From Bradyrhizobium_A sp052115025 (GTDB taxonomy: Bacteria > Pseudomonadota > Alphaproteobacteria > Rhizobiales > Xanthobacteraceae), in assembly GCF_052115025.1 (NCBI RefSeq), contig NZ_JBFRFW010000015.1:1-64000 (forward strand): a stretch of DNA of 64,000 nt, in the 5' to 3' direction. Shown here one piece after another: positions 14,237-23,017 of this stretch. Each line of letters opens with the position of its first letter. Positions within the stretch are counted from its first letter, which is position 1. The translations under genes and the position numbers were made by a program. The notes below the pieces were generated by a model, which saw nothing but the letters and a program-made list of their open reading frames with translations, was not told the origin of the DNA and searched no databases.

Positions 14237-15589
14237 TTACTTCGCCTTGAGCAGGTCGGCGACGTCGAGCAGGATCATCTCGTTGTCGTCCGCCTTGTTG
14301 GGATCGCGGCTGGAGGAGAACGGCAGGTTGTTGTCGTTGCCGACGACGATGTGGCTGGCGTCGACCACGTCGACGTTCTCGATGGTGAAGAACGGGAAGG
14401 TCAGCACGCCGTCGTTGAGCGGCTTGCGGGCCTTCTTGTCCGGGTCCTGGATCTTCATCAGGTCGATGTAGCCGATCTTGCGCACCGGCTTGCCGACATT
14501 GGCATCGCTCAGCTCGATCTTGTAGACGCGCTTGAATTTGGCCAAATCAGGGAAGCAGTCGGTGCCGCGGACGCCGGCGGCACAGGCCTTGTCGGCGGTG
14601 CCTTCGCCGTTGTCGCGCTCGATGACGAGGCCGGTCGCGCCGTCGATCATGTTGAAATCGCCGATGGCGTTGCCGGTGTTCTCGAAGCGGTAGTACCAGA
14701 ACCGCCCGGTGAACTTCTCCGCCGCGACATCGAACTCGAGAATGCGCGAGGCCTCGTTGCCGTCGACCTTCTCCCAGTCCTTCTTGTCGGCGTCCCACAG
14801 CGGGCCTTCGAGCAGGCCGTACAGGAATTTGCCGTCCTTGCTGGCGGCAAAACCCTCAAAGCCCTTGGAGCGGCGCAGGTTGACGTTGGTGTAGGTCGCG
14901 CCCGGCGCGCTGGGGGAGGTCACGGCATAGTGATCTGGCGAGCGCACCGGCTTGCCGTCGGCGACCGTCTCGAACACCGCCAGCACCTTGCCGGTCAAAT
15001 CCGCCTTGATCACATACGGGCCGAACTCGTCGCCGATCCACAGCGTGTCGCCGATGATCTGAAAACCCTCGGTGTCGAAGTCGGCGCCGGTCAGGTAGCG
15101 CTTCTCGGTGCCCTCGTGGACGACGCGGAACGGGACCTTCTTGTCGGGATCGTGCAGGAAGATGGTCTGCAGGTGCTTCCACTCGCCCTTGGCCCAGTCG
15201 ATGGTCCAGCGGTTGAGGTACAGCATCGAGTCCGGCGAATTGGCCTTCGCGCCCATGCCGTTGTCGGTGAGGATCCAGAAGCTGCCGTCCGGCATCACCT
15301 TGATGCCGGAGTGGCCCTGGATCGGCTGGCCCTGGAACGGCAGCTTGACGCCGGTGTCGCGCTCATAGGACTTGCCCATCACGCTGCCGACCTGATCGAC
15401 GCGCTTGCCGGTGGTGTACTTGCCGGAGGTCTTGAGGTCGGCGGGGGCGTCCGCCGGGGCGGGAATGAAGGTTTCGGCCGGCAGCACGGCATGGCCGGCG
15501 AGCTTGGCCGGAAACTCCTGCTGCGCGAGCGCCGGCAGGGTGGTGGCGAGACACAGCGCTGCGCTCGCCAGTAGAGTGGTGCGGATCAT
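14237..15589 (-). CDS. Secreted esterase-like phytase-family protein
   Basis: 450 residues with a Sec signal peptide (MIRTTLLASAALCLATTLPA, cleaved after LAQ). The mature part fits the 'esterase-like activity of phytase' family (Pfam 13449), a beta-propeller. Segments are 'GHSGIKVMPDGSFWILTDNG', 'EGFQIIGDTLWIGDEFGPYV', 'GFEGFAASKDGKFLYGLLEG' and, near the end, 'FPFFTIENVDVVDASHIVV' with DNNLPFSSSR. Members are periplasmic or outer-surface phosphoesterases with a bound metal; few have known substrates. The frame is open further upstream, but the signal peptide fixes the start at 15589. Possibly induced by phosphate; no Pho box is clear here. Confidence 0.9.
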   Translation of the reverse strand: MIRTTLLASAALCLATTLPALAQQEFPAKLAGHAVLPAETFIPAPADAPADLKTSGKYTTGKRVDQVGSVMGKSYERDTGVKLPFQGQPIQGHSGIKVMPDGSFWILTDNGMGAKANSPDSMLYLNRWTIDWAKGEWKHLQTIFLHDPDKKVPFRVVHEGTEKRYLTGADFDTEGFQIIGDTLWIGDEFGPYVIKADLTGKVLAVFETVADGKPVRSPDHYAVTSPSAPGATYTNVNLRRSKGFEGFAASKDGKFLYGLLEGPLWDADKKDWEKVDGNEASRILEFDVAAEKFTGRFWYYRFENTGNAIGDFNMIDGATGLVIERDNGEGTADKACAAGVRGTDCFPDLAKFKRVYKIELSDANVGKPVRKIGYIDLMKIQDPDKKARKPLNDGVLTFPFFTIENVDVVDASHIVVGNDNNLPFSSSRDPNKADDNEMILLDVADLLKAK

Positions 15590-15756
15590 GTTGGCCCCGT
15601 TGATCGTTGAACGGGGTCTGTTCTGCGCAGCGATCGTGATGGCCGGATTACAGGCGCGTTGCGAGCCGATGACAGGCGGGGAAACCACCGTCGCGCGACC
15701 TCATGCCACACGCGTGGTCCCGGCCGCGATCAACGGCAGGTAGGCGTCGCCTGCGC

Positions 15757-16545
15757 CTATTTGTCCGACACGAACGGGTCGAGCCCGGTCTTCTTCAGCG
15801 TGGGCGCCGCCGCGGGCGAAGCGAGAAATGCGATCAGCGCCTTGCCGGCGTCGGGCTCCCTGGCGCCGGAGGCAATGCCCGCCGAGAAGATGGTGATCTT
15901 CTGCACCGCTCCTGGCAGCGGGCCGACGAGATCCACGCCAGGGATCGGCAGCAGTTCGCTGACCTGCTGGAAGCCCAGTTCTGACTCGCCGCGCGCGACG
16001 CCCGCGGCCACCGGCTCGGCGGGGATCATTTTCGCCTTGCTCTTCATCTGTTCGGTCACGCCGAGCTTTTCGAACAGCTCGGTGCCGACATAGACGCCGC
16101 TGGCGCTGTCGGAATAGGCGACCGATTTGGCGTCGAGCAGCGCCTTTTTCAGCGCCTCCGGCGTGCTGATGTCAGGTTTGGGACCGCCGGCGCGCACCAC
16201 CATGCCGATCGGCGAGCGCACGAGGTCGACCCGCGTGCCTTCCACCGCCTTGCCTTGCTCCTTCATCTTGCCGAGCGCGTCGCCGACCATGATCAGCACG
16301 TCAGCCGGTTCGCCGCGGGCGAGCCGCACCGGAATGGCGTTCTCGGTGGTTCCCATCGACGGGCCGTAGGCCGTGACGACGGTGTGACCGGTCGCCTTCT
16401 CGAACTGCGGCACCAGTTCCTTGTAGGCGGCCGACAGCCCGCCGGAGATCATCACCTTGATCTCGGCCGCCTGCGCGACGCCGTGAAGCAGCAGCGCGAC
16501 AACGGCGCCGGCGGCGAAGCGGGACATGGCTGCGATGTGGCTCAT
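15757..16545 (-). CDS. ModA-like periplasmic substrate-binding protein
   Basis: 262 residues with a signal peptide ending VAQA-AEIKV. The first strands 'IKVMISGGLSAAYKELVPQF' and the sequence 'VTAYGPSMGTTENAIPVRLA' match the molybdate/ extracellular solute-binding group (SBP_bac_11 type). 'DVLIMVGDALGKM' and 'SVAYSDSASGVYVGTELFEK' follow. In true ModA the equivalent Ser residues bind the oxyanion. No modB or modC gene lies nearby, so this orphan protein may bind molybdate or another ligand. A good ribosome site (aggagg) precedes the ATG at 16545, which decides the start over longer alternatives. Confidence 0.88.
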   Translation of the reverse strand: MSHIAAMSRFAAGAVVALLLHGVAQAAEIKVMISGGLSAAYKELVPQFEKATGHTVVTAYGPSMGTTENAIPVRLARGEPADVLIMVGDALGKMKEQGKAVEGTRVDLVRSPIGMVVRAGGPKPDISTPEALKKALLDAKSVAYSDSASGVYVGTELFEKLGVTEQMKSKAKMIPAEPVAAGVARGESELGFQQVSELLPIPGVDLVGPLPGAVQKITIFSAGIASGAREPDAGKALIAFLASPAAAPTLKKTGLDPFVSDK

Positions 16546-16713
16546 CGGGCATCCTCCTGGTCTTGGTTCTGTGCCGGTCGGGCCAGCATTGCGCGCCGCC
16601 CCCGAAAGATGATACCCGGGCACGACACGCGCACCATAGCAAGGCCGCTGGGACGCGGGAATGCGCCGTGCGTATTTCGCACTGCCGCAGGCTGGCGGCG
16701 ATCACGGGAGGGG

Positions 16714-17304
16714 ATGGCGATGGGGCTTGCGCTGCTCGTTGTGGGGCTGGTTCTGTTTCTCGGCGTCCATGTGCTGACCACGCGGCGCGACACCCGCGCG
16801 GCGATCATCGCCTCGACCAGCGAGGGCCTCTACAAGATCGCCTATTCGCTGGCCTCGCTCGTCGGCATCGCGCTGATCGCCTGGGGGTTCTCGGTCTACC
16901 GCGCCACCGGCTGGGTCGACGTGTGGCATCCCCCGACGGCGATGAAGCACATCACCATCGCGTTGATGCTGCCGGCGGCGATCCTGGTGGTCGCGTCCTA
17001 TCTCCGCGGCCGCATCTACGTCACGCTGAAGCATCCCATGCTCGCGGGCGTGAAGCTGTGGGCGTTCGGCCATCTGCTCGCCAATGGTGACCTCGGCTCG
17101 ATCATCCTGTTCGGCTCGTTTCTGGCGTGGGCGGTATATGATCGCATCTCGCTGAAGCGCCGCAGCGATGCCGGCGCGCCGCCGATCCCGGTCGGCGGTG
17201 TGCTCAACGACGTGCTCGCGGTGGTGATCGGCGTCGTCGTCTATCTCGCGCTCGCCTTTGCGTTCCACCCGGTCGTCATCGGCGTGCCTGTGTTCGGAGC
17301 CTGA
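16714..17304 (+). CDS. NnrU-family membrane protein
   Basis: 196 residues with about six membrane helices. 'LLVVGLVLFLGVHVLTTRRD' starts the protein and is typical of NnrU. His20 in GVHVL is kept, and 'FGHLLANGDLGSIILFGSFL' near residues 120-140 is the most conserved part. The family was named for its place beside nitric-oxide-reductase genes, but here there is no denitrification gene. A link to isoprenoid or haem-related isomerases of similar topology has been proposed for relatives; the role here is unknown. An ATG at 16720 has the better ribosome spacing, so the protein may be two residues shorter. panB starts 2 bases after its stop. Confidence 0.88.
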   Translation: MAMGLALLVVGLVLFLGVHVLTTRRDTRAAIIASTSEGLYKIAYSLASLVGIALIAWGFSVYRATGWVDVWHPPTAMKHITIALMLPAAILVVASYLRGRIYVTLKHPMLAGVKLWAFGHLLANGDLGSIILFGSFLAWAVYDRISLKRRSDAGAPPIPVGGVLNDVLAVVIGVVVYLALAFAFHPVVIGVPVFGA

Positions 17305-17306
17305 CC

Positions 17307-18134
17307 ATGTCCATCCAGTCGGCCATCAAGCGCAAGACCGCGCCCGAGATCCGCGCCCGCAAGGGCGGCGAGCCCATCGTGATGCTGACGTCGTACCATG
17401 CCCACACCGCTGCGCTGGTCGATCGCTTCTGCGATGTGATCCTGGTCGGCGATTCCCTTGGCAATGTGATGCACGGATTCGAGACCACGGTGCCGGTGAC
17501 GCTCGAGATGATGATCCTGCAGGGGCGGGCGGTGATGCGCGGTTCACAGCAGTCGCTTGTGGTGGTCGATATGCCGTTCGGCTCCTACGAGGCCTCGAAG
17601 GAGGAGGCGTTCCGCTCCGCAGCCCGCATTCTGAAGGAGACCCGTTGCGGGGCGGTCAAGCTCGAGGGCGGCGCATACATGGCGGAGACCATCGCCTTCC
17701 TGTCCGCGCGCGGCATTCCGGTGATGGCCCATGTCGGGCTCACGCCACAGGCGATCAACACCCTGGGCTCGTTCCGCGCCCAGGGCCGCGACGACGCCGA
17801 TGGCGCGCGGATCGAGAACGATGCGCGGGCCGTCGCGGAGGCCGGCGCATTTTCGGTGGTGATCGAGGCGGTGGCCGAACCGGTCGCCCGCCGCATCACT
17901 GAGACCATTGCGATCCCGACCATCGGCATCGGCGCCAGCGCCGCCTGTGACGGCCAGGTGCTGGTGCTGGAGGACATGCTGGGCCTGTCGGCACGGGTGC
18001 CGAAGTTCGTGAAGCGCTACGGCAATCTCGGTCCGGCGATCGCCGAGGCGATCGAAGCCTATGCGACCGAGGTGCGCAGCCGCGCCTTTCCAGGACCGGA
18101 GCACACCTACGGCCTGACCCCGCCGAAGCACTGA
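17307..18134 (+). CDS. panB: 3-methyl-2-oxobutanoate hydroxymethyltransferase (ketopantoate hydroxymethyltransferase)
   Basis: 275 residues, a TIM-barrel cytosolic enzyme that adds a hydroxymethyl group from methylene-tetrahydrofolate to 2-oxoisovalerate, the first step toward pantothenate and CoA. The PanB signature is complete: 'VMLTSYHAHTAALVDRFCDV', then VGDSLGNVMHGFETTVPVTL with the Mg-binding Asp, 'VVVDMPFGSY', 'AVKLEGGAYMAETIAFL', 'VMAHVGLTPQ', and the catalytic Glu region 'AEAGAFSVVIEAVAEPVA'. It ends FPGPEHTYGL. The gene is coupled to the NnrU gene; panC is not in the window. Confidence 0.95.
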   Translation: MSIQSAIKRKTAPEIRARKGGEPIVMLTSYHAHTAALVDRFCDVILVGDSLGNVMHGFETTVPVTLEMMILQGRAVMRGSQQSLVVVDMPFGSYEASKEEAFRSAARILKETRCGAVKLEGGAYMAETIAFLSARGIPVMAHVGLTPQAINTLGSFRAQGRDDADGARIENDARAVAEAGAFSVVIEAVAEPVARRITETIAIPTIGIGASAACDGQVLVLEDMLGLSARVPKFVKRYGNLGPAIAEAIEAYATEVRSRAFPGPEHTYGLTPPKH

Positions 18135-18214
18135 CGCGGTCTCCCAAGCCTCTCATCCGCTGCTGAACGCCATGTGCCAGCCGCTTCTGCCATTGGATTG
18201 GCGGGGCGGGGGCG

Positions 18215-18325
18215 GATGGGTAATTTATATAATAAAATCAATCCGTTGAAGCGTTCGGTGGAAAGCCGTCGGACGGCCGTCCAACACGCTTGCCAAATCA
18301 TACCTTTCCTATTTATGATTATAAT
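18215..18325 (+). promoter_or_regulatory. AT-rich promoter region of the GntR gene
   Basis: This stretch is markedly more AT-rich than its surroundings. It includes TTATATAA (18225-18232) and a run around 'tatttatgattataatatgg' just before the GntR start at 18326. It is the likely promoter and possibly an autoregulatory operator site of the regulator. The low GC suggests that this region and the system 2 transporter cluster may have entered together. Confidence 0.35.
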
Positions 18326-19117
18326 ATGGATAATAAGCAGTATGACGAGCTGGTCGACCCGTCGCAAAAGGCGGCGATCAAGCGCAAGCGCTCCGACGCG
18401 GTCGCGGACCGGATCCGTCGCCATATCTTCCAGGCGGGCTTGCAGCCGAACGACCGGCTGCCGCAGGAAACCCAGTTGATCGAGATGTTCGGCTGCAGCC
18501 GCTCGACCATCCGCGAGGCGCTCAAGTCGCTGGAAGTGCAGGGGCTGGTTCAGAACACCACCGGTCCGGCCGGCGGCGCGCGGGTCGCCTCGGTGTCGTC
18601 GGGACGCACCATCGGGCTGCTCAGCAACTACTTCTATTTTCACCCGATCAACATCACGCAGATCTACCAGATGCGCCGTCTCACCGAGCCGGAGCTCGCG
18701 GCGAGCGTCGTCGGTCATCTCCAGGACGCGCATTTTGCGGCGCTGGAGCGCACCATCGAGGCGCAGCACGCGCACCCGACCGATGCCGCCGGCTGGGCGC
18801 ATCACCGCAAGGTCGAGGTCGAATTCCACGACATCCTGATCGCGGCGTGCCCCAATCCGCTGCTCGCCCTGATGTGCCGTTTCGTCAACGAGGCCATCAA
18901 CTGGACGATCGGCACCGTCGGTGACAACGAGCTGTCATGGGCGTTCTCCTGCGCCAACATCGATTATCACCGTCGCCTGATCGTCGCCTTCCGCTCGGGT
19001 GATGCCGTGCAGGCGCGGCAGGTGATGCTCGATCATGTGCTGAGCGCGGAGAGCTTTCTGATGCGCCCGCACGAAGCGGAGCCACCGATCTTTGCCGAAC
19101 CGCTCCAGCTCGACTGA
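18326..19117 (+). CDS. GntR-family (FadR-type) transcriptional regulator of the amide ABC cluster
   Basis: 263 residues. The N-terminal winged helix is clear: 'KRSDAVADRIRRHIFQAGLQ', 'NDRLPQETQLIEMFGCSRS' and TIREALKSLEVQGLV. An all-helical FadR-C ligand domain follows, with Asp/His-type metal-binding positions around VEVEFHDILI and DYHRRLIVAFRSGD. The regulator probably controls the five transporter genes and amidase that follow after 49 bases and responds to the transported compound or its product. An upstream in-frame TTG at 18290 gives a longer N-terminus, but the ATG at 18326 is preferred. Confidence 0.9.
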   Translation: MDNKQYDELVDPSQKAAIKRKRSDAVADRIRRHIFQAGLQPNDRLPQETQLIEMFGCSRSTIREALKSLEVQGLVQNTTGPAGGARVASVSSGRTIGLLSNYFYFHPINITQIYQMRRLTEPELAASVVGHLQDAHFAALERTIEAQHAHPTDAAGWAHHRKVEVEFHDILIAACPNPLLALMCRFVNEAINWTIGTVGDNELSWAFSCANIDYHRRLIVAFRSGDAVQARQVMLDHVLSAESFLMRPHEAEPPIFAEPLQLD

Positions 19118-19166
19118 GCGGCCCGGACACGACAACCAACAAAACATAATACAGGGAGGAACGACC

Positions 19167-20360
19167 ATGATCACACGACGCACCTTCACGTCCGCGCTTG
19201 CCGGCGTTGCGCTGGCGCCCGCCGTGCTGCGGCATGCGATGGCCGCCGAGCCGGTGCGGCTGTGCACGGCGCTGTCGCTGTCGGGGCCGTTCGCCATGGC
19301 CGGCCAGCCCGCCGAGGCAGGCGCCCGGCTCGCGGTCAAGGCGCTGGCGAAGGACTATGGTCTCGATGCGTCGCTGCTGGTCATCGACGACGAGGGCAAT
19401 CCCGGCCGCGCGATGCCGAAGATCATCGCGGCGCTGCAGCAGGGCGTGCGCTTCTTCTCCGGCGCGGTGCTGTCGAATGTCGGGCTGCCGATGTCGGCGG
19501 AAATCGCCAATGGCGGCGGTGTCTACATGTCATCGGTGGGCGCCGACGAGATCACCGGCGCGGACTGCCGCCGCAGCACCTTCCGCTGGCCGGTGTCGAG
19601 TTACGGCGCCGTGCACCAGACCATCGGCGCGCTGATCGGCGCCGATCCCAAGGCCAGGCGCTGGTACACCATCACGCCGAAATACGTATTCGGCGAGGCG
19701 ATGCTGCGCGAGGCGCAGGCCATCTTCAAGCAGAACAACATCGAGCATGTCGGCAACAGCTTCCATGCCATGGCCGACACGGAATTCTCAGGCTATCTGG
19801 CGAGTGTCGCGGCCGCCAGGCCGGATGTGCTGGCGATCCTCAACTTCGGCCCGCAGAGCACCAACACCATCCGCCAGGCCGTCGATTTCGGCCTGAAGCA
19901 GAAGATGAAGATCGTGCTGGTGTGGGGCGCCGGCGCCGAGCAGTATGCCGAGATCGGCAGCGAGGCTCTCGAGGATATCTATATCGGTGCGCAGTACGAC
20001 GATGCGATCGACAGCCCGGGTAACCGGCGGCTGGTGGACCTGTTCCAGACCCATTTGAAGGTTCGGCCGAGCTATTCGATGGTCAACGGCTTCATCACCG
20101 CCGACCTTCTGATGCGCGGCATCAAGGCTGCCGGCAGCACCGAGCCGGCGCAGGTGATCAAGGCGCTGGAGGGGCTCACTTACGAAGGGCCGACCGGGGA
20201 GGAGCATATCCGCGCCTTCGACCACCAGTGCATCAAGAACTACTACTTGCTGCGCGGTAAGGCGCCGGCCGGCAAGAAGCACAAGGACGACTATGTCGAG
20301 GTCGTCAGTTTCGGCAAGTCGTTCGTCGAGGCCTCGCGCTCCGACTGCAAGATGACCTGA
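19167..20360 (+). CDS. HAAT-type periplasmic substrate-binding protein, system 2 (Tat-type signal)
   Basis: 397 residues. The signal peptide carries twin arginines followed by TFTSALAGVAL and ends near HAMA, so export by Tat is likely. The mature part is Peripla_BP_6: 'VRLCTALSLSGPFAMAGQPA' as the first ligand loop, 'LLVIDDEGNPGRAMPKIIAA', and a middle portion with 'YAEIGSEALEDIYIGAQYDD'. A strong ribosome site (agggagga) precedes the ATG at 19167. As first transporter gene after the regulator, in a cluster ending with an amidase, the likely ligand is an amide, a urea derivative or an amino-acid-like compound. Confidence 0.92.
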   Translation: MITRRTFTSALAGVALAPAVLRHAMAAEPVRLCTALSLSGPFAMAGQPAEAGARLAVKALAKDYGLDASLLVIDDEGNPGRAMPKIIAALQQGVRFFSGAVLSNVGLPMSAEIANGGGVYMSSVGADEITGADCRRSTFRWPVSSYGAVHQTIGALIGADPKARRWYTITPKYVFGEAMLREAQAIFKQNNIEHVGNSFHAMADTEFSGYLASVAAARPDVLAILNFGPQSTNTIRQAVDFGLKQKMKIVLVWGAGAEQYAEIGSEALEDIYIGAQYDDAIDSPGNRRLVDLFQTHLKVRPSYSMVNGFITADLLMRGIKAAGSTEPAQVIKALEGLTYEGPTGEEHIRAFDHQCIKNYYLLRGKAPAGKKHKDDYVEVVSFGKSFVEASRSDCKMT

Positions 20361-20387
20361 GCTGCGCCCCTCGCACACGGCACCGTC

Positions 20388-21248
20388 ATGACTCTCAACC
20401 TGCTGCTTACGCAGATCGTCAACGGCCTCGGCGTCGGGATGATCTACTTCATGATCGCGATCGGTCTGTCGATCATCTTCGGCATCATGCACTTCATCAA
20501 CATTGCGCACGGCGCGTTCTACCTCGTGGGCGCGTATCTCTGCTATGTGCTGATCGCGGCGACCGGCAACTTCTGGCTGGCGCTGGTGCTGGCGCCGGCC
20601 ATTGTCGGTGTGGTGGCGTGGCTGGCCGAGCCTGGCGTGCGGCGGCTGTATGATCTGCCGGCGAGCTTCCAGATCCTGGCGACGCTGGGGCTCGCGCTGA
20701 TCATCCAGGAGGTCGTGATCCTGATCTTCGATCCGGTCGGCAAGAATGTCGCCGCGCCGGCGCTGCTGCGCGGCGCGGTGATGTTCGGCGATTTCGCCTA
20801 TCCGAAGTACCGCCTGTTCGTGATCGCCGTTGCGGCAGCGATCGCCGCCGTGCTCTGGTTGCTGCTGGAGCGCACCAATTACGGCGCGGTGCTGCGGGCC
20901 GGCACCGAGTCGATGCCGACTGTCGAATTGCTCGGGATCGATATCAGCCGGACCTTCTCTCTGACCTTCGCGATCGGTGCGGCGCTGACGGCCCTCGCAG
21001 GCGTCCTGATCGCGCCCATCCGCGGCGTCGAGCCGTTCATGGGCGTGGAGGCGCTGTCGATCGCCTTCGTGGTCATCGTGATTGGCGGCATCGGCAGTTT
21101 CACCGGCGCGCTCGTTGGCGGACTGCTGATCGGCGTCGTGCAGAGCGTCATGACGGTGTTCTGGGCGGCGGGGGCCAGCGTCATGATCTATGTCGCGATG
21201 GCGCTGGTGATCCTGCTGCGGCCGCACGGCCTGCTTGGACGGGCCTGA
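20388..21248 (+). CDS. livH: HAAT-family ABC transporter permease (LivH type), system 2
   Basis: 286 residues, polytopic. 'QIVNGLGVGMIYFMIAIGLS' and 'IMHFINIAHGAFYLVGAYL' mark the LivH N-terminus. 'AGTESMPTVELLGIDISRTF' is the coupling loop, and 'FVVIVIGGIGSFTGALVGGL' lies near the end. It is clearly diverged from the system 1 LivH, so the two clusters are not a recent duplication. It starts 27 bases after the binding protein and is followed by livM after 3 bases. Confidence 0.94.
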   Translation: MTLNLLLTQIVNGLGVGMIYFMIAIGLSIIFGIMHFINIAHGAFYLVGAYLCYVLIAATGNFWLALVLAPAIVGVVAWLAEPGVRRLYDLPASFQILATLGLALIIQEVVILIFDPVGKNVAAPALLRGAVMFGDFAYPKYRLFVIAVAAAIAAVLWLLLERTNYGAVLRAGTESMPTVELLGIDISRTFSLTFAIGAALTALAGVLIAPIRGVEPFMGVEALSIAFVVIVIGGIGSFTGALVGGLLIGVVQSVMTVFWAAGASVMIYVAMALVILLRPHGLLGRA

Positions 21249-21251
21249 GCC

Positions 21252-22256
21252 ATGCGCGTCATGTCTTCGACCATGGGCCTTGCGCTCGCTGTCGCCGGTG
21301 TCGCGGCATTGCTGCCGCTGGTATTGCCGTCGCCGGCGCTGGCGACCGAATGCCTGATCTTTGCGATGGCGGCGCTCGGCTGCAACCTGCTGCTTGGGCG
21401 GGTGGGGCTGCTGTCGTTCGGCCAGGCGATCTTCTTCGGCGCCGGGGCGTACTGCGCCGGAATCCTGCTGGTCCGCTACAATGTCGGTCTCGTGGCCGCG
21501 CTTGCCGCTGCGGTAGTGCTCGCCGGCGTGCTGGGGGCTGCCATCGGGGTCGTCGCGACCCAGCGCCACGGCGTCTACTTCATCATGCTGACGCTGGCGT
21601 TGTCGCAGATGGCGTTCTTCCTGTGTTACGCGGCCTCGGACCTCACCGGTGGCGACAACGGCCTGTTGAACGTACCGCGCCCCGATCTGGCGGTGTTCGG
21701 CCACCGACTGGTGTCGTTCGCGCAGCCGCTCCACTTCTACGGCTTCGTGGCGCTGGTCTGCGTCGCCGTGTTCTTCGTGTTCGGCCGCCTGGTGGCATCG
21801 CCTTTCGGGGCGACGCTGGAGGCGATCCGCGACAACGAGGACCGCGCGATCGCGATCGGCTACGACGTGCGCCGCTACAAGATCGTGAGCCTCGTGCTGT
21901 CTGCGGCCGTCACCGGGCTGGCCGGCGCGCTCTACGCCATGGCGCTCAAGTTCGTGCCGCTCGCCAACGTCGATCTCGCCATGAGCGAGCGCATCATCGT
22001 GATGACGATCCTCGGCGGCACCGGCACGCTGTTCGGCTCGGTGCTCGGCAGCATCGCGGTCGTAGTGCTGGGCTACGTACTGTCCGAGATCTGGGCGCGC
22101 TGGCAGATCCTGCTTGGTGCCGTGCTGGTCGTCGTGGCGTTCGGCCTGCGCGGTGGTCTCGCGGCGCTGCTCGACCCGCTGCTGCGCCGGGTACGCAGCG
22201 ACGACGACGGGCGGCCTACGGCACTCGCCAGCCCCCAGGAAGGGACGCAGCGATGA
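21252..22256 (+). CDS. livM: HAAT-family ABC transporter permease (LivM type), system 2
   Basis: 334 residues with about nine membrane segments. 'LGCNLLLGRVGLLSFGQAIF' near residue 40 is the LivM hallmark, and 'GVYFIMLTLALSQMAFFLCY' and 'DNEDRAIAIGYDVRRYKI' (coupling loop) follow. A hydrophilic tail rich in Arg and Asp follows the last helix. The TGA at 22254-22256 overlaps the livG ATG by 4 bases (ATGA). Confidence 0.94.
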   Translation: MRVMSSTMGLALAVAGVAALLPLVLPSPALATECLIFAMAALGCNLLLGRVGLLSFGQAIFFGAGAYCAGILLVRYNVGLVAALAAAVVLAGVLGAAIGVVATQRHGVYFIMLTLALSQMAFFLCYAASDLTGGDNGLLNVPRPDLAVFGHRLVSFAQPLHFYGFVALVCVAVFFVFGRLVASPFGATLEAIRDNEDRAIAIGYDVRRYKIVSLVLSAAVTGLAGALYAMALKFVPLANVDLAMSERIIVMTILGGTGTLFGSVLGSIAVVVLGYVLSEIWARWQILLGAVLVVVAFGLRGGLAALLDPLLRRVRSDDDGRPTALASPQEGTQR

Positions 22257-23017
22257 TCACCTCCACGGATAAGCCCGCAGCACTCGCGGTCGTTGGAATC
22301 GAGAAGCGCTTCGACGGTTTCCAGGCGCTCCGGCCCGTGTCGTTCACCATCACCGATGCCGGCGTGCACGCCTTCATCGGGCCGAACGGCGCCGGCAAGA
22401 CGACGCTGTTCAATTGCCTGACCGGGCGGCTGCGGCCGACCGCCGGCGCGGTGCGTCTCAGCGGACGCGATATCACCGCCATGCCGGCCCATCGCCGGGT
22501 GCACCATGGACTGGCGCGCTCGTTCCAGATCACCAACCTGTTCGCGAATTTGACCGTGCATGAGAATGTGCGGCTCGCGGTGCAGGCGCTGTCGCCGCAG
22601 GCTTTCGACCTGTGGCGCGACCGCGCGGGGCTGCCTGACGTCGCCGCGCGGGCCGACACGTTGCTGGCGCGGCTCGCCCTCGGCGAGAAGGCGCAGACCG
22701 TGGCGGGGCTGCTCTCCCACGGCGAGCAGCGCCGGCTCGAGATCGCGATGGCGCTGGCGGGCCATCCGCAGGTGCTGCTGCTCGACGAGCCGACCTCCGG
22801 CATGGGGATCGACGATATCGACACCATGACCCGCCTGATCGAGGATCTCGGCCAGTCCATGGCCGTGGTGCTGATCGAGCACAACATCCGTCTGGTGATG
22901 CGCATCAGCCGGTCGATCACGGTGCTGCACCGCGGCGCCATCCTGCGCCAGGGGCTGCCGGCGGACATCGCGGCGGACCCGCAGGTGAAAGCGGCTTATC
23001 TGGGGACGGCGGCATGA
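22253..23017 (+). CDS. livG: HAAT-family ABC transporter ATP-binding protein (LivG type), system 2
   Basis: 254 residues. Walker A is GPNGAGKTT, the signature is LSHGEQRRLEIAMALA (LivG form), Walker B is VLLLDEPTSGMG, and the H-loop is in VLIEHN. The real start is the ATG at 22253 inside the livM stop; the frame is open far upstream, but that part is only a shadow of livM. It overlaps livF by 4 bases at its end. It works with LivF to drive import. Confidence 0.93.
   Translation: MITSTDKPAALAVVGIEKRFDGFQALRPVSFTITDAGVHAFIGPNGAGKTTLFNCLTGRLRPTAGAVRLSGRDITAMPAHRRVHHGLARSFQITNLFANLTVHENVRLAVQALSPQAFDLWRDRAGLPDVAARADTLLARLALGEKAQTVAGLLSHGEQRRLEIAMALAGHPQVLLLDEPTSGMGIDDIDTMTRLIEDLGQSMAVVLIEHNIRLVMRISRSITVLHRGAILRQGLPADIAADPQVKAAYLGTAA

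Noticed and set aside
15757..16545. Complete molybdate ABC transporter
   Set aside because: Only the binding protein is present; no modB or modC gene lies near, so I call it ModA-like.
19788..21734. A 648-codon open frame antisense to the system 2 transporter genes
   Set aside because: Its sequence is low complexity (His, Asp, Gln, Arg) and it overlaps three well-supported genes.
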